A DNA stretch of 51,726 nucleotides from Flavobacterium collinsii (GTDB taxonomy: Bacteria > Bacteroidota > Bacteroidia > Flavobacteriales > Flavobacteriaceae): contig NZ_CADCST010000073.1 of assembly GCF_902804485.1 (NCBI RefSeq), positions 1 to 51,726 of the forward strand. The letters are read 5' to 3'. The position numbers and the translations under genes were made by a program. The notes beneath the pieces were generated by a model that saw only the letters and a list, made by a program, of their open reading frames with translations, made no database searches and was not told the origin of the DNA. Below, in pieces: positions 8,735-18,508 of this stretch. Each line of letters begins with the position of its first letter. The first letter of the stretch is position 1.

Positions 8735-10114
8735 ATGAAAACTAGCATTTTAAAATTCATGTTAGCCGCCTGTATTCTGTTTGGAGGAACAAACGCATCG
8801 GCACAAATGATTAAAACCAAAACACCTGCCCGTGCAAAAGGTCAAACCGACGTTTTGCGTTTGGCAACAACACCAATACCTACCGTTCGTGTTGCCTTTA
8901 TAGGTCTCGGAATGCGTGGCCCTGGAGCAGTAGAACGTATGACACATATTCCGGGTGTGGAAATTGTCGCTTTGTGCGATATGACACAGGAAAACACTTC
9001 TAAAGCAAACGAAACTTTAACCAAAGCAGGATTTCCTAAAGCTCAGGAATTCTACGGTGACGAAAATGCCTGGAGAAAAGTTACTGCTTTACCAAATGTT
9101 GATTTAGTTTACATCGCTACCGACTGGAAACATCACGCTATTATAGGTGTGCAAGCGATGAAAGATGGTAAACACGTAGCCATAGAAGTTCCGGGAGCAA
9201 TGACAATGGAAGAAATCTGGCAGCTTATTGATACTTCTGAGAAAACCCGTAAACACTGTATGCAGCTTGAAAACTGTGTGTACGATTTCTTTGAACTTAC
9301 TACCTTAAACATGGCTCAGCAAGGTTTGTTTGGAGAAATTCTTCATGCTGAAGGATCTTACATTCACGGACTTCAGCCTTTCTGGGGAGAATACTGGAAC
9401 AACTGGAGAATGGATTACAACATCAAACACCGAGGCGATATTTATGCGACTCACGGTATGGGCCCGGCTTGTCAGGCTTTAAACATTCATCGTGGTGATA
9501 AAATGAACTTCTTAGTTTCTATGGATACTAAAGCAGTTGGAAATCCGGCATACATCAAAGAAAAATCCGGAAAAGAAATTAAAGATTTCAGAAATGGAGA
9601 TCACACAATGACCATGATTCGTACTGAAAACGGAAAAACAATCCAGATTCAGCACGATGTTACCTCACCTCGTCCTTACAGCAGAATGTACCAATTAAGC
9701 GGTACAAAAGGTTTTGCTAACAAATATCCATTAGAAGGATATGCTTTAGACGGTGCAACATTAGGTGACGATGTAAAACCAAATCACGAGAAATTAAGCG
9801 CACACTCTTTTGTTCCTGCAGATGTGAAAAAAGCATTAATGGAAAAATACAAACACCCAATCGTAAAAAACATTGAAGAGCAGGCTAAAAAAGTGGGCGG
9901 TCATGGTGGAATGGATTTCGTAATGGATTACCGTTTGATTTACTGTCTGCAAAAAGGACTTCCATTAGACATGGATGTTTATGATTTAGCCGAATGGTCT
10001 TGTTTAGGCCCGTTAACAGAAATTTCTCTTGACAACGGTTCTGCTCCTGTAGAAATTCCTGATTTTACACGTGGCGGATGGAACAAGTTGAAAAAATTAG
10101 AATTTTCAGAATAA
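8735..10114 (+). CDS. Gfo/Idh/MocA-fold exported enzyme, GH109-like (alpha-N-acetylgalactosaminidase family)
   Basis: The 459-residue protein has a Sec signal peptide (residues 1-24, A-S-A-Q). A Rossmann NAD-binding domain begins V-A-F-I-G-L-G-M-R-G at 53-62. The residues used by GH109 enzymes are recognisable: Glu151 in A-I-E-V-P-G-A, Tyr237 and His240 in I-Y-A-T-H-G-M-G-P, a Tyr in the R-P-Y segment, and H-G-G-M-D-F near 390. GH109 enzymes use tightly bound NAD+ to remove terminal alpha-GalNAc by an oxidation-elimination mechanism. In this PUL it would trim GalNAc-containing side chains next to a GH35 beta-galactosidase. Substrate specificity within the broad Gfo/Idh/MocA superfamily is the uncertain part. 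Confidence 0.8.
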   Translation: MKTSILKFMLAACILFGGTNASAQMIKTKTPARAKGQTDVLRLATTPIPTVRVAFIGLGMRGPGAVERMTHIPGVEIVALCDMTQENTSKANETLTKAGFPKAQEFYGDENAWRKVTALPNVDLVYIATDWKHHAIIGVQAMKDGKHVAIEVPGAMTMEEIWQLIDTSEKTRKHCMQLENCVYDFFELTTLNMAQQGLFGEILHAEGSYIHGLQPFWGEYWNNWRMDYNIKHRGDIYATHGMGPACQALNIHRGDKMNFLVSMDTKAVGNPAYIKEKSGKEIKDFRNGDHTMTMIRTENGKTIQIQHDVTSPRPYSRMYQLSGTKGFANKYPLEGYALDGATLGDDVKPNHEKLSAHSFVPADVKKALMEKYKHPIVKNIEEQAKKVGGHGGMDFVMDYRLIYCLQKGLPLDMDVYDLAEWSCLGPLTEISLDNGSAPVEIPDFTRGGWNKLKKLEFSE

Positions 10115-10136
10115 AATTTATTGGTTAGTTAGTAGA

Positions 10137-10170
10137 AACAAGAGGGCACGATTTATAGTGCTCTCTTGTT
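10137..10170 (+). terminator. Hairpin between the GH109-like and GH35 genes
   Basis: A 13-bp stem with one G-U pair (10137-10149 with 10158-10170) closes an 8-base loop. It lacks a strong T-run, so it is probably a processing or attenuating structure inside the PUL. Confidence 0.55.
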
Positions 10171-10200
10171 CATTATAGCCAACACTAATTAAAATAAAAG

Positions 10201-12057
10201 ATGAAAAAAATATATTTTACATTTCTGTTTTTGTTTCTCTCATTGTGTGCAACCGCACAGGAAAAACAAAGTTTTGCTATAGCCAATGGAAATTTCCTGC
10301 TTAACGGAAAACCCATACAAATTCATTCGGGAGAAATGCACTACTCCCGTATTCCTCAACCCTACTGGCGTCATCGCTTAAAGATGATGAAAGCAATGGG
10401 TTTAAATGCCGTGGCAACCTATGTGTTTTGGAACTACCATGAAACAGCACCGGGAATCTGGGACTTCAAAACCGGAAATAAAAACCTGGCCGAATACATT
10501 AAAACAGCTCAGGAAGAGGGTTTGTTTGTGATTTTACGCCCGGGCCCGTATGTGTGTGCCGAATGGGAATTTGGAGGTTATCCATGGTTCCTGCAAAACG
10601 TACCCAATATGGTTATTCGAGGGAATAACACAGCCTATCTGACGGCAACTAAAGCCTATTTTACTGAATTATACAATCAGGTTAAGAATTTACAAATTAC
10701 CAAAGGAGGCCCAATTATCATGGTTCAGGGAGAGAACGAATTTGGATCCTATGTAGCGCAACGCAAAGATATTCCGCTTGACGAGCATAAAAAGTATAGT
10801 GCTGCCGTTTTTCAGCAATTAAAAGATATTGGTTTCGAAGTTCCGTTTTTTACTTCAGACGGAAGCTGGTTATTTGAAGGCGGAGCTTTACCAGGTGCAC
10901 TGCCAACTGCAAATGGAGAAAGCGACATTACAAAACTAAAAAATGTGGTCAACCAATTCAATAATGGGCAAGGTCCGTATATGGTAGCTGAATTTTACCC
11001 GGGCTGGCTGGATCATTGGGCAGAACCTTTCCCGACACAAACTCCCGAGGAAACCGTAAGCCAAACTCAAAAATATTTGGACAATCAGGTTTCATTCAAT
11101 TACTATATGGTTCACGGAGGAACTAATTTTGGTTTTACTTCAGGAGCCAATTATGATAAGGAACATGACATTCAACCCGACATGACTTCTTATGATTATG
11201 ACGCCCCAATTAGCGAAGCGGGTTGGGCAACTCCAAAATACAATGCGTTAAGAGCCCTGCTCAAAACAAATGAAACTCCGGCTATTCCGGCAAAAATGCC
11301 TGTGATCACTATTCCAAATATAGCATTAACGAAAACCGTTGATTTAGCCGATTTAAAGTCTAAAATCCCCCCTGTAACTGCGGACAATCCTTTAACCTTT
11401 GAACAGCTAAATCAGGGAGACGGTTACGTTTGGTACAGCAAAAGATTTACTCAGCCTATTAGCGGGAAGTTAGAACTAAAAGGATTACGCGATTACGCTA
11501 TAGTGTATGTCAATGGCAAAAAAGTAGCCGAATTGAACCGATACTATAAAAAATACGATTGCGAAATTGAAGTTCCTTTTAACGCCACATTAGATATTCT
11601 GGTGGAGAATATGGGACGTATTAATTACGGTTCTCAAATTAATGCCAACAATAAAGGAATTATTAGTCCTGTAATAATTAATGGTGAAACCATTACCGGA
11701 AATTGGAAAATGTACAAATTACCAATGGCTCAGGAACCGGATTTAACGACTTACAAAAACTCAGGAAAAACAGACCGTCCTACCTTATATCAGGGAACTT
11801 TTAATCTGAGTAAAACCGGGGATACCTTCCTGGACATGCGCGACTGGGGTAAAGGAATTGTTTTTGTAAACGGAATTAACATTGGACGCTATTGGAGCGT
11901 TGGCCCACAGCAAACATTATATGTTCCGGGTTGCTGGCTTAAAAAAGGCAAAAACACCATTCAAATTTTCGAACAGAAAAACGGGAAAATTCAGAAGGAG
12001 GTAAAAACAATTAGCACTCCGATTTTAGAGGATTTAAAACCCGAAAACGGACAATAA
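10201..12057 (+). CDS. GH35 beta-galactosidase, exported
   Basis: The 618-residue protein has a Sec signal peptide (cleavage after C-A-T-A-Q, about residue 20). The TIM barrel at about 25-350 carries the GH35 signature G-G-P-I-I-M-V-Q-G-E-N-E-F-G-S-Y with acid/base Glu180, and the nucleophile Glu264 in M-V-A-E-F-Y-P-G-W. C-terminal beta-sandwich domains at about 400-600 (Y-V-N-G-K-K-V-A, F-V-N-G-I-N-I-G-R-Y-W) are typical of the family. It releases terminal beta-galactose in the periplasm. It is the last gene of the PUL and faces osmC across a bidirectional hairpin. Confidence 0.96.
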   Translation: MKKIYFTFLFLFLSLCATAQEKQSFAIANGNFLLNGKPIQIHSGEMHYSRIPQPYWRHRLKMMKAMGLNAVATYVFWNYHETAPGIWDFKTGNKNLAEYIKTAQEEGLFVILRPGPYVCAEWEFGGYPWFLQNVPNMVIRGNNTAYLTATKAYFTELYNQVKNLQITKGGPIIMVQGENEFGSYVAQRKDIPLDEHKKYSAAVFQQLKDIGFEVPFFTSDGSWLFEGGALPGALPTANGESDITKLKNVVNQFNNGQGPYMVAEFYPGWLDHWAEPFPTQTPEETVSQTQKYLDNQVSFNYYMVHGGTNFGFTSGANYDKEHDIQPDMTSYDYDAPISEAGWATPKYNALRALLKTNETPAIPAKMPVITIPNIALTKTVDLADLKSKIPPVTADNPLTFEQLNQGDGYVWYSKRFTQPISGKLELKGLRDYAIVYVNGKKVAELNRYYKKYDCEIEVPFNATLDILVENMGRINYGSQINANNKGIISPVIINGETITGNWKMYKLPMAQEPDLTTYKNSGKTDRPTLYQGTFNLSKTGDTFLDMRDWGKGIVFVNGINIGRYWSVGPQQTLYVPGCWLKKGKNTIQIFEQKNGKIQKEVKTISTPILEDLKPENGQ

Positions 12058-12080
12058 AATTCTCTGTTTTTTCAAAAAAA

Positions 12081-12120
12081 AAAATCCCAAGCTCCAACAA
12101 AAATTGGAATTTGGGATTTT
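12081..12120. terminator. Bidirectional terminator between GH35 and the osmC cluster
   Basis: The outer arms AAAATCCCAA (12081-12090) and TTGGGATTTT (12111-12120) pair perfectly, and an inner TCCAA/TTGGA pair extends the stem. A/T-runs lie on both sides, suiting transcription from either direction. Confidence 0.8.
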
Positions 12121-12137
12121 AAATATTGAATTTTAAA

Positions 12138-12539
12138 TTACTTCCAGTTAAAAGTAATTTTCTTTTCTATTTCAGCATTTAAACTTAAAAATACGGGACA
12201 AGTCATTGCTGCACGTTCCAAAATTGTTTTGCTTTTTTCATCGGCATCTCCTTTCATTTCAAAAACAATTTCAATCGCTCCTATACGTCTAGGTTCTGCA
12301 TTCATTATTTTTGTTACCTCCGCAGTTGAATCGATTAGATTTACGTTCAGATCACGAGCTTTAATCCCCATAATCGTCATCATACAACTGGCTAAAGCAT
12401 TGGCAACCGTATCTGTTGGAGAAAAAGCTTCTCCTTTTCCGTTATTATCTACTGGCGCATCCGAAATGATTTCGCTTCCGGATTGCACATGAATTGATTT
12501 TGTTCTTAAATCGCCTAAATAGGTTACTTTTGATGTCAT
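12138..12539 (-). CDS. OsmC/Ohr-family thiol peroxidase-like protein
   Basis: The 133-residue protein has the family's two reactive cysteines, Cys52 (L-A-S-C-M-M-T) and Cys114 (M-T-C-P-V-F). It also has the F-S-P-T-D segment that precedes the first helix. OsmC-family proteins reduce organic hydroperoxides in the cytoplasm. The start codon overlaps the stop of the upstream LysM gene by one base (TAATG on the minus strand), so translation is probably coupled. Confidence 0.9.
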   Translation of the reverse strand: MTSKVTYLGDLRTKSIHVQSGSEIISDAPVDNNGKGEAFSPTDTVANALASCMMTIMGIKARDLNVNLIDSTAEVTKIMNAEPRRIGAIEIVFEMKGDADEKSKTILERAAMTCPVFLSLNAEIEKKITFNWK

Positions 12540-14641
12540 TAATTTGCTACTTTTAAAGTTAAATCATTATCGTAATATAAAATGTAGACGCCTTTGTTTG
12601 CGTGCCCACCATCCTCTTTTTTATAAAATTGAAATTTATTGTCAACTTGTTCCGTTGTCATTAAATCGGCTGTTTCCTGATATGTTTTTCCCTGAACCAA
12701 ACGCATCATGGTATCAAAAGTTACATCAAATCCTCTTGTCGCATACGTATTTGGATTCACTTTATTCTTCAATCGGTACTCTTTCTCAAAAATCAAAACA
12801 GACGGATCATCGCTGTCACGCGTAACAGACGGATACATCAATTTTAGTTTTATTAAACTATCAAAACTAATTTCATCTGAGTCCAGCGTACTGTTGGGCT
12901 CTAAAACAACCAATTGTACCTGACAGGTTTTTTGAGCATCAAGCAAAGCTTTTATAGTGGTTCTAACCATGGCTGTGTTGGCTGTTTCCATTACCACATA
13001 GTTCATTCGGTTAGGCAATAATAAACTTTTTAAATTGGCCACATCCAAAGCTCCGGTTTCTGTCAGACTTGCAAACACAACTCCTTTTTGATTTTGCTTG
13101 ATGTAACTGATAACTGATTCTTTCTTTTTATCTACAACCGCAACAATGTTTCCATTTTTGCCGCGCATATACTCAAACATAGCATTTCTAACCATATCGT
13201 TTGACGGAATGGTCTGATACAAATTATCAATCGGGTTCGCTTTATCTTTTGACAATGGCGAAATCACCGGAATATTATACAAACGCAATGTATTAGCAGT
13301 AGATTCGGCATTACTCTGATAAAAAGGTCCCACTACAGCATTGGCATCCTGCAATTTATTCTGAGCGATTAAACCCGAAATATTAGAACTGTTTTTTGTT
13401 TCCTGAGAATCATAAATGGCAACATCAATTGGCAATTTTAAAGTTCTCGCAGAATCGATCGCCATTAAAACTCCCGAATAAAAATCAAGAGTCATATTCA
13501 GGAACTTATCGTTTTTAATTCTGGTAGCTGAACTTGTGGTATCATTTTGCATTTTAGCCAAATTAAACGGCAGCAATAAAACCAGTTTTTGACGATCGGT
13601 TTGTCCACGTTTTTTAGTCAGTTCAACCACCTCAGGATTTACAGAAACCGTTTCCGATTTTACTTTGTCTATAATTTGTATCCCTCCCGTACTTTTATTT
13701 TCCAGTACTTTTTCAATATTTTGCTGTGGTTGTTCTTGTTTTTCTTGCACAACAATAGGCACTGGCGCTAAATATCCAGCAGGAACTTTTAAAACCATTC
13801 CTTCTTTAACCCCTTCAGAAAGTGCCGGATTTAAAGCTGTTAATTCTTCCTGAGTAATATGAAAAGTGTGTGTTAAACTATAAAAAGTTTCTTTTGGTTT
13901 TACCTGATAATCCATATAAGAAACCGCTTTTTTAGTCATTTCTGTCCCTTTCTTAATTTCTGTCGGTTTAGCAACACTAGTCACGGGCTGGGAAGAAGTT
14001 TCTGTTTTAGGAGCTGTTCCTTTTATCGTTAGGCGATAACCAACCGGCAAATTTGAAACAATCTCAGGATTGCGTTTTTCTAATTCTTCAATTGTTATTC
14101 CGTATTGTTTTGCGATCGAAAACTTAGTTTCTTTTGCAAGCACGTCATGATAAACATACTTTTCCGTAGCTGTCGATTTAGCTTTAGCAGGAACCGAAAC
14201 CGCTGCTTTTACTGCACCGCCTTTTGATGGTATCGTAAGAGTCTGTCCAATTTGCAAACCGTCTTTTACCAAAAAAGGATTGGCCGTTTTTAAAGCTTCA
14301 TCCGAAACATTATATTTTTTCTCAATCCCAAACAAAGTCTCTTTGGGTTGCACTTCATGTGTAACTGTTTTTCCCGGGGTAGAACTCTTCACTGAAGCAA
14401 CATCAGTTTTAACCGCCGCTTTAGTACCGGAAGTCGGAATCAATAAAACCGTATTCGGTTTAACACCATTTCTGGCATCCGGGTTTAATGAATAAATATC
14501 ATAAGGCGTAACCTTAAATTTTACGGCAATCTGATTAATAGTTTCTCCGCTTGAAACCGTGTACTTTACCACTTTTTCTTGTGAAAATGCAGAACTGGTT
14601 GCAAAAAAAATCAGAGACAATAATGTTGAATAATATTTCAT
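12539..14641 (-). CDS. Exported protein with four LysM repeats and a C-terminal periplasmic-binding-like domain
   Basis: This 700-residue protein has a Sec signal peptide (residues 1-20). Four LysM peptidoglycan-binding repeats lie at about 24-70, 95-138, 165-208 and 243-288, each with an E-T/K-E-T-x-x-x-I pattern and ending in an I-P-like strand. Residues about 345-698 resemble a type 1 periplasmic-binding fold (K-L-V-L-L-L-P-F-N, A-N-A-V-V-G-P-F-Y, I-P-V-I-S-P-L-S), as in LpoA-like or amino-acid-binding proteins. A cell-wall-bound sensor or a cofactor of peptidoglycan synthesis is plausible. It is the second of two LysM genes between guaA and osmC. Confidence 0.88.
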   Translation of the reverse strand: MKYYSTLLSLIFFATSSAFSQEKVVKYTVSSGETINQIAVKFKVTPYDIYSLNPDARNGVKPNTVLLIPTSGTKAAVKTDVASVKSSTPGKTVTHEVQPKETLFGIEKKYNVSDEALKTANPFLVKDGLQIGQTLTIPSKGGAVKAAVSVPAKAKSTATEKYVYHDVLAKETKFSIAKQYGITIEELEKRNPEIVSNLPVGYRLTIKGTAPKTETSSQPVTSVAKPTEIKKGTEMTKKAVSYMDYQVKPKETFYSLTHTFHITQEELTALNPALSEGVKEGMVLKVPAGYLAPVPIVVQEKQEQPQQNIEKVLENKSTGGIQIIDKVKSETVSVNPEVVELTKKRGQTDRQKLVLLLPFNLAKMQNDTTSSATRIKNDKFLNMTLDFYSGVLMAIDSARTLKLPIDVAIYDSQETKNSSNISGLIAQNKLQDANAVVGPFYQSNAESTANTLRLYNIPVISPLSKDKANPIDNLYQTIPSNDMVRNAMFEYMRGKNGNIVAVVDKKKESVISYIKQNQKGVVFASLTETGALDVANLKSLLLPNRMNYVVMETANTAMVRTTIKALLDAQKTCQVQLVVLEPNSTLDSDEISFDSLIKLKLMYPSVTRDSDDPSVLIFEKEYRLKNKVNPNTYATRGFDVTFDTMMRLVQGKTYQETADLMTTEQVDNKFQFYKKEDGGHANKGVYILYYDNDLTLKVAN

Positions 14642-14735
14642 AATAAAGCTTAAAACAATTTAATTTCAATTTCAATAACAAGTTACAAAATTCTCTTTAA
14701 AGCAAGATTCCTGCCACTTATTATTTCTACACTGC

Positions 14736-16655
14736 TTATTCCCTAAGATCAATCTCGATCTTAGCAATAACAACCTCTTTATATAACTCCTCTTCCTCCT
14801 TTTTCTTGCATTGATACAAAACTTCTTCCATATTTTGGTACTTATCTGAATAGACATAGTAAGAAAGACTGTTAATGTTAAAGAAGAAACTGGCGTTAAA
14901 ATCGCCCGAATCAATGAGTTTCATAATGAACCTGTCTCTTAGCGTTGCGTCTGTAAATATACCTAAAACTAAGTAATAGCCGTTTGAAACTTCTTTAAGA
15001 TTATCAAAAACTTCAACCTTTATCGTTTTGTCTTTTCTAAGCGGATTTTCCTTTAACTCGCACTTCATTTCTTCCGATGAAACGATCTTCGAATCTTCTG
15101 TTGCACCATTTTTTTTCTGATTTTTAATCGCCTGATCCTGATACTTTTTTAGTTTAACCAAAGCCACCTTGTCATCAAACTTTCGGGCTTCCATACTATA
15201 ATAAGATGCTTTGCTAATATGTCTTTTTACTTCAATCTTTTTCTGAGTATCCAGCGAATCTATTTTAGCAATCAAAAGCTGATTTTGGGCATCCCCTTGT
15301 TCCTGCTCTATTTTGTAACGCTTTATTTCTTCCAGAGAAAGACGTTGCAGCAGTGAAATTGTAGTATTATTCTTTTCACTTTCACGGATTTTCTTCTTGT
15401 ATTCCTGGTTTTCCTCCGCAGCAATTTTCTCTACCTTATTCATTAAACCGGCATATACCTTTCTATTCTCGGCCAGTTCTTTCTTCAACTGAGACGATAA
15501 CTCATTGGTTTTTCCGATACTTTCATAAGATCGTTTTTCGAGTCTTTTTGATTCGTCGATATTTAGAACATCCATTCTCTTTAAATCGACCAGATCGTTA
15601 CTCATTATAGTGACCAGCGAATCCAGTTTCGCCATTAAAACACCCTGAACATTTTTATTAGCTTCCAATACCAATCGCAACTTTTCAACTGAATTCTCTT
15701 TGGAACCGTTCATGTTATTCAGATTCACTTTCAGATCGTTAATTTTTATGATTTTCTGATTCATTTCTTTCTGAACAACCAATCGGTCTTTCAAATCCTC
15801 CAGTTCAACCGTTTTCGCTTTTGTTTTTTCGACCACCACCTGCTTTTCAGCCAGAGCCAACATCAACTCTTCACTTTCGTTTGTTGGCTTTACTCCTTTG
15901 GTATTGATTGCTAACTTGTTCCCTACAATCAGTCCGTTTACGATTTCAGGATTCTGAGACTCTAACTGATCAATTGAGATTTCGTATTTTTTAGCAATCG
16001 AAAACTTGGTTTCTTTAGGCTCTACCACATGAAAAACAGTTTCCTGATTAATGACACGAACTCGTCCATCCAGTGTTTTTCGTTTGTTCGGAATCGCAAT
16101 AGACTGACCAATCTGTAATCCATTTTGAAGAAGATTTTTGTTTAGATTTTCTAAATCCAGCACCGAAACATTATATTGTCTGGCAATGCTGAATAAGGAC
16201 TCCTTAGCAACAACCTGATGGTTTACTTTTGAAGATGATGTACTTTCATTTTTGGAAAGATCTGCCAGTCCTTGAGGAATAACTAATTCCTGACCAATCT
16301 GAAGTCCGTTGGCAAGAATCGTCTGATTTGCATTTTGAAGCGATTCAACTGAAACGTTGTACTGTTTCGATAAACCAAAAAGGGTTTCTTTTGCGCCAAC
16401 AATGTGAGTAATTTGCTGACCGGGGTTTGTTTTTTCAACCGGGTGAACAGGAATCTTAATAATCTGATTGTCTTGGATTCCACTCTGTGATTCGGGGTTG
16501 AATTTGTAAATCTCTTCGACAGAAACCTTGTACTTTTGGGCAATAAAATAGGCAGTTTCTCCTTTTTGAATTTTATGCTCAATAAATGAATCTTGCGCAG
16601 TTATTTTGTTAAAAGACAAAACAAAGACAAGAGAAAACGTTAAAAATTCTCTCAT
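14736..16655 (-). CDS. Exported protein with four LysM repeats, a long coiled coil and a SPOR-like C-terminus
   Basis: The 639-residue protein has a signal peptide (residues 1-20) and four LysM repeats at about 25-70, 83-127, 147-190 and 209-255. A long charged alpha-helical stretch at about 265-530 is probably coiled coil. Residues about 555-625 look like a degenerate SPOR-type domain (N-G-Y-Y-L-V-L-G-I-F, then a strand ending Y-Y-V-Y-S). All parts bind or scaffold peptidoglycan, so it probably spans periplasm and wall. Its LysM block resembles that of the next gene (K-E-T-K-F-S-I-A-K is shared), pointing to duplication followed by different C-terminal fusions. Confidence 0.85.
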   Translation of the reverse strand: MREFLTFSLVFVLSFNKITAQDSFIEHKIQKGETAYFIAQKYKVSVEEIYKFNPESQSGIQDNQIIKIPVHPVEKTNPGQQITHIVGAKETLFGLSKQYNVSVESLQNANQTILANGLQIGQELVIPQGLADLSKNESTSSSKVNHQVVAKESLFSIARQYNVSVLDLENLNKNLLQNGLQIGQSIAIPNKRKTLDGRVRVINQETVFHVVEPKETKFSIAKKYEISIDQLESQNPEIVNGLIVGNKLAINTKGVKPTNESEELMLALAEKQVVVEKTKAKTVELEDLKDRLVVQKEMNQKIIKINDLKVNLNNMNGSKENSVEKLRLVLEANKNVQGVLMAKLDSLVTIMSNDLVDLKRMDVLNIDESKRLEKRSYESIGKTNELSSQLKKELAENRKVYAGLMNKVEKIAAEENQEYKKKIRESEKNNTTISLLQRLSLEEIKRYKIEQEQGDAQNQLLIAKIDSLDTQKKIEVKRHISKASYYSMEARKFDDKVALVKLKKYQDQAIKNQKKNGATEDSKIVSSEEMKCELKENPLRKDKTIKVEVFDNLKEVSNGYYLVLGIFTDATLRDRFIMKLIDSGDFNASFFFNINSLSYYVYSDKYQNMEEVLYQCKKKEEEELYKEVVIAKIEIDLRE

Positions 16656-16672
16656 AAATAGTAGGTTTAAAA

Positions 16673-16704
16673 AATTAAGGCGTTACAAATGTAACGCCTT
16701 AATT
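16673..16704 (-). terminator. Rho-independent terminator after guaA
   Basis: Two perfectly complementary 14-base arms (16673-16686 and 16691-16704) enclose a 4-base loop, and a short T-run follows on the minus strand. It lies between the guaA stop and the LysM gene, so the LysM genes probably depend on read-through or on their own promoter. Confidence 0.85.
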
Positions 16705-16716
16705 GGAAAAACAATA

Positions 16717-18246
16717 CTATTCCCACTCAATTGTTGCAGGTGGTTTTGAGCTGATATCGTAAACAACACGATTCACTCCTTTTACTTTATTGATGATGTC
16801 ATTAGACACTTTCATTAAGAATTCATAAGGCAAATGAACCCAGTCAGCTGTCATACCATCTGTTGATTCAACGGCTCTAAGCGCCACTACTTTTTCGTAA
16901 GTACGCTCATCACCCATTACCCCAACACTGTTTACCGGAAGCAAGATTGCTCCTGCCTGCCAAACTTTGTCATACAATCCCCAGGATTTTAATCCTTCGA
17001 TAAAAACAGCGTCAACATCTTGTAAAATCTGAACTTTTTCAGGAGTGATATCTCCTAAAATTCTAATTGATAATCCTGGTCCCGGGAAAGGATGTCTTCC
17101 TAACAACTCAGGATCTATTCCTAAAGTAGCTCCCACTCTTCGAACTTCGTCTTTAAACAGCATTCGAAGTGGCTCTACAATTTTTAATTTCATATAATCC
17201 GGCAATCCACCCACGTTATGGTGCGATTTAATGGTTGCTGATGGTCCTTTTACCGAAACTGACTCGATAACATCAGGATAAATAGTTCCCTGTGCCAACC
17301 ATTTTACATCTTCGATTAAGTGTGACTCATCATCAAAAACTTCAATAAATACACGACCAATAGTTTTACGTTTGGTTTCAGGATCGCTGATTCCTGCTAA
17401 TTCAGACAGAAAACGATCTCCTGCATCTACTCCTTTTACATTCAATCCCATTCCTTTGTATTGATCTAATACATTTTGGAATTCGTTTTTACGAAGTAAA
17501 CCGTTATTAACAAAAATACAATATAAGTTTTTACCAATGGCCTGATGTAATAAAACCGCTGCTACAGTTGAATCTACTCCACCTGACAATCCTAAAACTA
17601 CTTTGTCATCTCCTAATTTCTCTTTTAACTCTCCAACCATCTCTTCTACGAAAGCATTTGGTGTAAAGTTTTGAGGAACTTCTGCGATATCTACCAAAAA
17701 GTTTTTCAGCATTTTTGATCCGTCTGTGGAGTGAAAAACTTCCGGATGATATTGAATCGCATAAGTAGTTTCGCCTTCAATTTTATAAGCGGCAAATTCT
17801 ACGTCGTGCGTGCTGGCTAATTTTACAGCATTGGTTGGCAAAGCTTTGATACTATCGCTATGACTCATCCAAACCTGGCTGTTTTCAGAAACTCCGTTAA
17901 AGAAAACCTCATCCTCTTTAATATAAGACAAATTAGCTCTACCGTATTCTCTGGTGTTTGAAGCGGCTACTTCACCTCCGCTAAAATGCGCTAAGTATTG
18001 TGCTCCGTAACAAACTGCCAACATTGGAAGCTTGCCTCGAATTTGAGATAAATCAGGATGCGGAGCATCTTCTGCACGAACAGAAAAAGGACTTCCTCCT
18101 AAAATTACGGCTTTATAAGGTGATAAATCACTAGGAAAGTGATTGTAAGGGAAAATTTCGCAGAATATATTTAATTCGCGAACTCTACGCGCAATAAGCT
18201 GAGTATATTGCGATCCGAAATCTAAAATAAGTACGTTGTGTTGCAT
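16717..18246 (-). CDS. guaA: GMP synthase (glutamine-hydrolysing)
   Basis: This enzyme converts XMP to GMP with glutamine and ATP in the cytoplasm. The N-terminal class I glutamine amidotransferase domain has the triad Cys79 (L-A-V-C-Y-G-A-Q), His167 and Glu169 (Y-H-P-E-V). The ATP pyrophosphatase P-loop S-G-G-V-D-S is at 221-226, and the C-terminal dimerisation domain ends P-P-A-T-I-E-W-E. The length of 509 residues is normal. I chose the ATG giving M-Q-H-N-V-L-I-L; a TTG two codons upstream is open but gives only two extra residues and is not needed. Confidence 0.97.
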   Translation of the reverse strand: MQHNVLILDFGSQYTQLIARRVRELNIFCEIFPYNHFPSDLSPYKAVILGGSPFSVRAEDAPHPDLSQIRGKLPMLAVCYGAQYLAHFSGGEVAASNTREYGRANLSYIKEDEVFFNGVSENSQVWMSHSDSIKALPTNAVKLASTHDVEFAAYKIEGETTYAIQYHPEVFHSTDGSKMLKNFLVDIAEVPQNFTPNAFVEEMVGELKEKLGDDKVVLGLSGGVDSTVAAVLLHQAIGKNLYCIFVNNGLLRKNEFQNVLDQYKGMGLNVKGVDAGDRFLSELAGISDPETKRKTIGRVFIEVFDDESHLIEDVKWLAQGTIYPDVIESVSVKGPSATIKSHHNVGGLPDYMKLKIVEPLRMLFKDEVRRVGATLGIDPELLGRHPFPGPGLSIRILGDITPEKVQILQDVDAVFIEGLKSWGLYDKVWQAGAILLPVNSVGVMGDERTYEKVVALRAVESTDGMTADWVHLPYEFLMKVSNDIINKVKGVNRVVYDISSKPPATIEWE

Positions 18247-18300
18247 GCGCAAAAATACTTTTTATATTCGAATTTGAAAAATGGAATTTTGATTTTTTTT

Positions 18301-18450
18301 CTTTACAAGGTTCTAAGGGGCTGAGGCGCTAAGATTCTAAGGTACTAAACTCTTAAAAAAAGAAAAACTTAACATCTCAGCAGCTTAGTATCTCTAAAAA
18401 AAACTTAGTATCTCAGTACCTTAGCAACTTACTATCTTAGTATCTTCGCA
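18301..18450. repeat. Degenerate repeat of CTAAG/CTGAG words in inverted halves
   Basis: This stretch upstream of the lipoprotein gene is made of imperfect 12-15 base units. The left half has words such as TTCTAAGG and GCTGAGG. The right half has the complements CTTAGTATCTCAG and CCTTAGCAAC. The two halves face each other and could form a long imperfect stem. It contains no ORF and no clear promoter. Confidence 0.7.
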
Positions 18451-18508
18451 AAAAATCCAAAAACCAGATTATTTCGTAAGTACCGAAAAACTCAATTAAA
18501 ATTTAACT

